Source of the DNA: Pseudomonadota bacterium
GTDB lineage: Bacteria > Pseudomonadota > Alphaproteobacteria > Rhizobiales > Xanthobacteraceae
NCBI GenBank assembly: GCA_023405565.1
Contig: JAEXXW010000542.1
Location: 1-8,432 of the forward strand
Length of the DNA: 8,432 nt
Direction: 5' to 3'
Below, in pieces: positions 7,314 through 8,432 of the stretch; positions within the stretch are counted from its first letter, which is position 1, and each line of letters opens with the position of its first letter. Position numbers and translations under genes: made by a program. The notes under the pieces were generated by a model. That model was not told the origin of the DNA. It was given only the letters and a program-made list of their open reading frames with translations, and ran no database searches.

Positions 7314-8432
7314 TGTGTCGTCCGTTTGTGTTCTCGGACTCGGTTATATCGGCTTGCCGACGGCGGCCTTGATCGCGAGCAGGGGGATCAATGTCGTTGG
7401 CGTCGATGTCAATCCGGCGGTCGTGGCGACCGTCGGTGCCGGTAACATTCATATCGCGGAAGCCGATCTCGATGGTCTCGTGCAGAAATGCGTGATGTCC
7501 GGCCGGCTCCGGACCCGCAGCGAACCCGAGCGGGCCGATGTGTTCCTGATTGCCGTTCCAACACCATTATCGGGCAACAAGAAGCCAGTCGTGGACCATG
7601 TTCATCAAGCGGTTCGGTCGATCGCCGATCACCTGACGGAAGGCAGTCTCGTTATCCTGGAATCCACTTGTCCGGTGGGAACGACGGAGCAGATCTGCGC
7701 GATCCTTGCTTCTCTGCGACCCGATCTGACGTTTCCGGATCCGGATGAGCCGGAGAAGGAGGCCGATGTCTGCATCGCCTATTGTCCGGAACGGGTGCTA
7801 CCCGGCCGCATCCTCATTGAGCTGGTGCAGAACGATCGCTGTGTGGGCGGACTGACGCCACGCTGCGCGACACGGGCGCGGCAATTCTACGAGCTGTTCG
7901 TGCGCGGAACCTGTGTGGAAACACTGGCACGGACTGCTGAAATGGTGAAGCTGACCGAAAATGCCTATCGCGACACGAATATTGCTTTTGCAAATGAGTT
8001 GTCGCTTATTTGCGACCGCGTCGATGTCGACGTTTGGGACGTCATCGAAATCGCAAACCGGCATCCGCGGGTCAAAATCCTGAATCCGGGTCCAGGTGTT
8101 GGCGGCCATTGTATCGCGGTCGATCCCTGGTTCATTGTCGATGCGGCGCCGCATGAGGCGAGACTGATCCGCATGTCGCGAGAGGTCAACGATGGCAAGG
8201 CCCATTATGTGACGCAGCAGATCGCTCAGATCATCGAGGAATATCCGGACCGGGAGGTGAGCTGTCTTGGTCTGACATTCAAGGCCAATGTCGATGACAT
8301 GCGTGAAAGCCCGGCCCTCGAGATTGTCGAGAGCCTTGCCCAGACTTACGGCGACAAGATCTCTGTGGTTGATCCATTTGTCGAAACGTTGCCGAAAACC
8401 CTGCAGCAGCATGGCGTCACGAAGATCGAGCT
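7303..8432 (+). CDS. wecC: UDP-N-acetyl-D-mannosamine 6-dehydrogenase, 3' end cut
   Basis: The frame is open from ATG 7303 to the last base: 376 residues of an expected 420 or so. The enzyme oxidises UDP-ManNAc with two NAD+ to UDP-ManNAcA in the cytoplasm. It belongs to the UDP-glucose/GDP-mannose dehydrogenase family: N-terminal NAD-binding loop GLGYIGLP (GxGxxG at 12-17), AVPTPLSGNKKP, ESTCPVGTTE (about 120-129), YCPERVLPGRI, the central TAEMVKLTENAYRDTNIAF with K216 and N220, the catalytic GVGGHCIAVDPW with C270, and the start of the C-terminal UDP-binding domain (GLTFKANVDDMRESPA). Its position right behind wecB and the YCPERVLPG/TAEMVKLTEN style favour the ManNAc enzyme over UDP-glucose dehydrogenase. 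No frameshift is seen in the visible part. The missing end is the last part of the UDP-binding domain. Confidence 0.95.
   Translation, partial: MRSDVSSVCVLGLGYIGLPTAALIASRGINVVGVDVNPAVVATVGAGNIHIAEADLDGLVQKCVMSGRLRTRSEPERADVFLIAVPTPLSGNKKPVVDHVHQAVRSIADHLTEGSLVILESTCPVGTTEQICAILASLRPDLTFPDPDEPEKEADVCIAYCPERVLPGRILIELVQNDRCVGGLTPRCATRARQFYELFVRGTCVETLARTAEMVKLTENAYRDTNIAFANELSLICDRVDVDVWDVIEIANRHPRVKILNPGPGVGGHCIAVDPWFIVDAAPHEARLIRMSREVNDGKAHYVTQQIAQIIEEYPDREVSCLGLTFKANVDDMRESPALEIVESLAQTYGDKISVVDPFVETLPKTLQQHGVTKIE

Noticed and set aside
1..8432. CRISPR arrays, tRNA or rRNA genes, insertion sequences, integrase or attachment sites
   Set aside because: No regularly spaced repeats, tRNA-like folds, transposase motifs or terminal inverted repeats were seen; nearly all bases are in recognised coding frames.

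Overview
The window is a stretch of a surface-polysaccharide (exopolysaccharide, capsule or adhesin type) biosynthesis locus. All seven genes lie on the + strand, packed nearly end to end. The fairly high GC, codon usage, an ExoP-type fused co-polymerase/kinase and a long hexose-1-phosphate primer enzyme suggest an alphaproteobacterium, most likely Hyphomicrobiales/Rhizobiales. This is inferred from protein style alone. There is no rRNA or other phylogenetic marker, and no genus can be named.

Layout. (1) 1-854: 3' part of an outer-membrane beta-barrel protein (BBP2-like), cut by the window edge. (2) 835-3156: Wzc/ExoP-type polysaccharide co-polymerase fused to a BY-kinase. (3) 3149-4705: polyprenyl-phosphate hexose-1-phosphate transferase (WcaJ/WbaP type), which starts the repeat unit. 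(4) 4695-5261: hexapeptide-repeat acyltransferase. Then comes the only real gap, 5262-5382 (121 bases), with a small hairpin and a strong Shine-Dalgarno. (5) 5383-6162: WecG/TagA/CpsF-family glycosyltransferase. (6) 6159-7313: UDP-GlcNAc 2-epimerase WecB. (7) 7303-8432: UDP-ManNAc 6-dehydrogenase WecC, cut by the window end about 45-50 residues short.

How it fits together. WecB turns UDP-GlcNAc into UDP-ManNAc and WecC oxidises it to UDP-ManNAcA. The WecG-family enzyme probably places ManNAcA on a lipid-linked sugar. That lipid-linked sugar would be made by the WcaJ/WbaP-type primer enzyme, because no WecA-type primer is visible here. The acyltransferase probably decorates the glycan. The Wzc-like protein controls chain length and export, and the beta-barrel may serve the outer-membrane step. 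Flippase, polymerase, OPX (Wza) and further glycosyltransferases are not in the window and may lie on either side. Four of the five other gene junctions are overlaps of 8-20 bases and one is an ATGA, so translational coupling is likely.

No RNA gene, mobile element, CRISPR array or convincing promoter or terminator was seen. No wholly new system can be claimed. The points most worth a second look are the unusual pairing of a WcaJ/WbaP primer with a WecG-BC cassette, the barrel tied to the co-polymerase gene, the shortened tyrosine tail of the kinase, and a tandem repeat at the start of the primer enzyme.
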